In this document: positions 62,305-64,000 of the stretch, in pieces | How positions within the stretch are numbered: the first letter of the stretch is position 1 | Layout: each line of letters begins with the position of its first letter | Source: REBR01 sp033721915 | GTDB taxonomy: Bacteria > Pseudomonadota > Gammaproteobacteria > Pseudomonadales > Oleiphilaceae | Reading direction: 5' to 3' | Assembly: GCA_033721915.1 (NCBI GenBank) | Contig: JAWWAC010000010.1 | Location: 6,100 to 70,099 of the forward strand | DNA length: 64,000 nucleotides | Position numbers and translations under genes: made by a program | Notes under the pieces: generated by a model | Told to the model about the DNA's origin: nothing | Databases searched by the model: none | What the model saw: the letters and a program-made list of their open reading frames with translations, nothing else

Positions 62305-62469
62305 ATCAACCGAACGGTCCGTTACGACTGGCTGGCGCAGTATTTGTTCGAAAACACTGAGGAAGTCCAGGATTATGCCACTCGCTGGCTCTGGCACCAC
62401 AATCACGAACGACCGAATATGGCACCTGGGGGCATGAACCCACCACAGAAACTGGCCGCAGTGGCCTGA
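62305..62469 (+). pseudogene. IS3-family transposase (OrfB) C-terminal remnant
   Basis: This frame reads 'NRTVRYDWLAQYLFENTEE', 'VQDYATRWLWHHNHERPNM' and ends 'MNPPQKLAAVA' then TGA. It is the conserved last 50 residues of an IS3-type DDE transposase; the catalytic core is gone. About 40 bp beyond the stop, CCCCC...GGGGGGTTACCGG (about 62487-62511) looks like the right end of the same element. Confidence 0.88.
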
Positions 62470-62612
62470 GCTCGACATTGGAAGCCCCCGGGACATGGGG
62501 GGTTACCGGAACGGGTTGGCTTTGATAAACACCTTTCACTCCCCTGCCTACGGCCGGCCTTTTCGGAGTTTTTCGCGGGACCTGGCCGTTGGCGATAATA
62601 TTGCTTGGAGCG

Positions 62613-63497
62613 TTATTGGTTTTCTGCGACCCATCGACCCATGGAACGTAAGAGCCGGGCTTCATTGCTTTCATCCTCCTCAAACACCGCGGTGTGAAGC
62701 GAAAGGCGGGATACCCGATCTCCATTCAACGGCATGTCCACATACCCCTTCTTTAAGTCGCTGTCCGACACGGTAACAAGCTCTGAAAAGTGAATCCGGA
62801 AGACGTCCGACCGATCTGTATTCCAAATTTCTTTCGAGTCTCCTATGGAATTCTTTCCCTCGTGGTAAGGAATATCTTCTGGAGCGACTTTAACCCTTGC
62901 CTCTACCGCGACCCAGTAAACCTCGTGCTCGGGGCTTAGACCTGTGATTCTGAGATCATTATCCACAATCTCTGCCTTGAGTGCGTCAAACCGGCTGAGA
63001 TGTCGGGCGTAATAGCTCTCCGTTGATTCATCTTCCGGCGTCCCGCTTTTAGCGGCTTTGATGTAGCCGGGCAAATTTTCAATTACATAGCCCCGAAGGA
63101 CGCTCGCAGAGGTTAGCTCGGGGTTTTCCAGCCGCCGCCACGAATACTCTGACGTCACAAGAGGTACTTTCGGGTTAATGAGAGACTTGAGGCCAGCCCT
63201 GAGGTCAATATCAGCTGCCGGAATCGCAACCAGAGCCACCGCAAGCACTGCAGAGAAAGCCCAAAAACTCAGGATTGCCGCGGGCGATTTCCCCTTAGCC
63301 TTGAGAGAAACCAGAATGGCTCCCGCAATCAAGTCCTGCAGAATAATTGCGACCGTGATCGACCACATAGGTCCATTGCTATCAAGAATTCCCAGCCAAG
63401 CGGGTATGTAGAACGCCGCGAAAAATCCCATAAGTGGAACACCAAAAATCCACAAAAACAGCGGAAACCCGCCAGTGAAAGCCCAATAAGTGATCAT
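62613..63497 (-). CDS. Uncharacterised membrane protein between IS remnants
   Basis: A 294-residue protein that I do not recognise. The first 100 residues hold about four hydrophobic helices ('GGFPLFLWIFGVPLMGFFAAFY', 'WSITVAIILQDLIAGAILV', 'AAILSFWAFSAVLAVALVAI'). Residues 110-294 are soluble, mixed alpha/beta, rich in Glu/Asp. ATG 63497 with AAGGG is preferred; a TTG 17 codons upstream is possible. Base composition is close to 50% GC, clearly lower than neighbours, and it is flanked by IS3 fragments, so recent transfer is likely. Confidence 0.7.
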   Translation of the reverse strand: MITYWAFTGGFPLFLWIFGVPLMGFFAAFYIPAWLGILDSNGPMWSITVAIILQDLIAGAILVSLKAKGKSPAAILSFWAFSAVLAVALVAIPAADIDLRAGLKSLINPKVPLVTSEYSWRRLENPELTSASVLRGYVIENLPGYIKAAKSGTPEDESTESYYARHLSRFDALKAEIVDNDLRITGLSPEHEVYWVAVEARVKVAPEDIPYHEGKNSIGDSKEIWNTDRSDVFRIHFSELVTVSDSDLKKGYVDMPLNGDRVSRLSLHTAVFEEDESNEARLLRSMGRWVAENQ

Positions 63498-63806
63498 CGA
63501 GAAACCCTTAGAAATTACTGGTTTTAGTGCAGTGTGCGTTTTAATCAACGAGAACGATGTGGGGGATCAGCAAACGTGCTAAAGACTGGGCCCGTTCAGA
63601 TCTTGCACTGCCTGCCGCACGCGGTTCCACCCGAGCGATCCCGGTTCCGCGCCTTGAAAATGACAACACTGGGCTGGATGCGTTTCCTCCGAACCCATTT
63701 CCATCCCGACCGTCAAGGTCTCAACGCGGTGATTCGGTAATCCCCGCGAAAAACCCGAGTGCTCAGAAGTCGAATTTTCCGTAAGTTATCCGCAGGGGGA
63801 TTCTGC
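63498..63806. other. Intergenic stretch before IS3 remnants
   Basis: 309 bp without a supported gene. From about 63738 (GGTAATCCCC) the sequence looks like the left end and leader of an IS3-family element running up to the OrfA remnant at 63807. The part before it shows nothing recognisable. Confidence 0.45.
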
Positions 63807-63866
63807 ATGAAAAATCACGTATTGGCGACAGTCAGATCATGGCCATCCACAAGCAGGCTGAGAGTG
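63807..63866 (+). pseudogene. IS3-family OrfA remnant 1
   Basis: ATG 63807 is followed by one A too few; in the shifted frame the sequence reads 'KSRIGDSQIMAIHKQAESGV', the N-terminus of IS3-type OrfA (usually 'MKKSRF.DSQIMAILKQAEAG'). Similarity stops at about 63864. It is frameshifted and truncated, probably from the same IS type as the OrfB tail at 62305. Confidence 0.72.
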
Positions 63867-63921
63867 GCGTGTCCAATTCGGTTTGCTTGAGGGCGAAGGC
63901 AATCTGCTCTTCTGTAACCAT
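63864..63921 (-). pseudogene. IS3-family OrfA remnant 2 (opposite strand)
   Basis: The minus strand from ATG 63921 reads 'MVTEEQIAFALKQTELDTP', matching the start of another IS3-type OrfA ('TEEQIVFALKQAE.GTPVEEVCRK'). It ends where remnant 1 begins, so two IS ends have been joined head to head. Confidence 0.62.
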
Positions 63922-63929
63922 CCCCTAAA

Positions 63930-64000
63930 ATCAAGTCACGGTACAGCGAGTCACAGATCGTCAAGATCCTGAAGGAGGTCGAGGGTGGCCGCCTGGTCAA
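63930..64000 (+). CDS. IS3-family OrfA, 5' part, runs off right edge
   Basis: The frame reads 'KSRYSESQIVKILKEVEGGRLV', the N-terminus of an IS3-family helix-turn-helix protein OrfA. The codon where ATG is expected is ATC (63930), and an in-frame TAA lies just upstream. The start may be lost, or a rare start is used. Whether the rest is intact lies outside the window. Confidence 0.75.
   Translation, partial: MKSRYSESQIVKILKEVEGGRLV

Overview
The window is about 64 kb of GC-rich (roughly 60-65%) chromosomal DNA from a gammaproteobacterium. Most genes are core housekeeping genes in familiar gammaproteobacterial order: glyA-nrdR-ribD-ribB(A)-ribH-nusB-thiL-pgpA and ispB / rplU-rpmA-obgE-proB. 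A bacterial wax ester synthase (WS/DGAT), an Mrp antiporter and a metal-dependent hydrolase / SDR / flavin monooxygenase trio suggest a marine, lipid-storing, hydrocarbon-associated lineage such as Alcanivorax and relatives. That placement is an inference from gene content. No rRNA, tRNA or CRISPR array was found.

Layout. 1-10 kb: 5' part of mrpA (runs off the left edge), DUF4112, a large undescribed protein with a papain-like Gln-Cys-His-Asn pattern, a crotonase, a Sel1-repeat lipoprotein, plsC behind a FabR/DesT-like palindrome, a PilZ protein and ettA. 10-17.3 kb: glyA, nrdR, riboflavin genes, nusB, thiL, pgpA. 17.3-28 kb: small envelope genes, WS/DGAT, a LysR regulator divergent from a glutathionyl-hydroquinone reductase, ispB, the ribosomal/obgE/proB block, an OYE-type reductase and a twin-CDGSH iron-sulfur protein. 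28-38.6 kb: katG, a GGDEF diguanylate cyclase, the hydrolase/SDR/FMO operon, a YdjM-like membrane protein and a DsrE-like protein. 38.6-42.2 kb: a Fur-box-controlled siderophore receptor operon.

42.2-52.7 kb holds the most interesting system. A Pho box with correctly spaced -10 precedes a TonB-dependent receptor carrying extra N-terminal domains and a predicted beta-helix lipoprotein. After a terminator, a second Pho-box-like site precedes a dedicated energising operon: DUF3450, TtpC-like MotA/TolQ/ExbB, ExbB, ExbD, TonB and a TPR protein. The simplest reading is a phosphate-starvation outer-membrane uptake system with its own TonB motor; its substrate is unknown.

52.7-59.8 kb carries TspO, endonuclease I, an SDR, an MFS transporter, an ADP-ribosylglycohydrolase, an OYE alkene reductase and DUF4174. 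59.9-64 kb is an accessory, decaying zone: vapBC, higA with a frameshifted higB, a RelE fragment, an SRAP protein, IS3-family fragments and a lower-GC membrane-protein gene between them. A short dispersed repeat with core GTGCCTGTCC occurs at three separate places (37.7, 42.2-42.4 and 52.8 kb), once inside a coding sequence.
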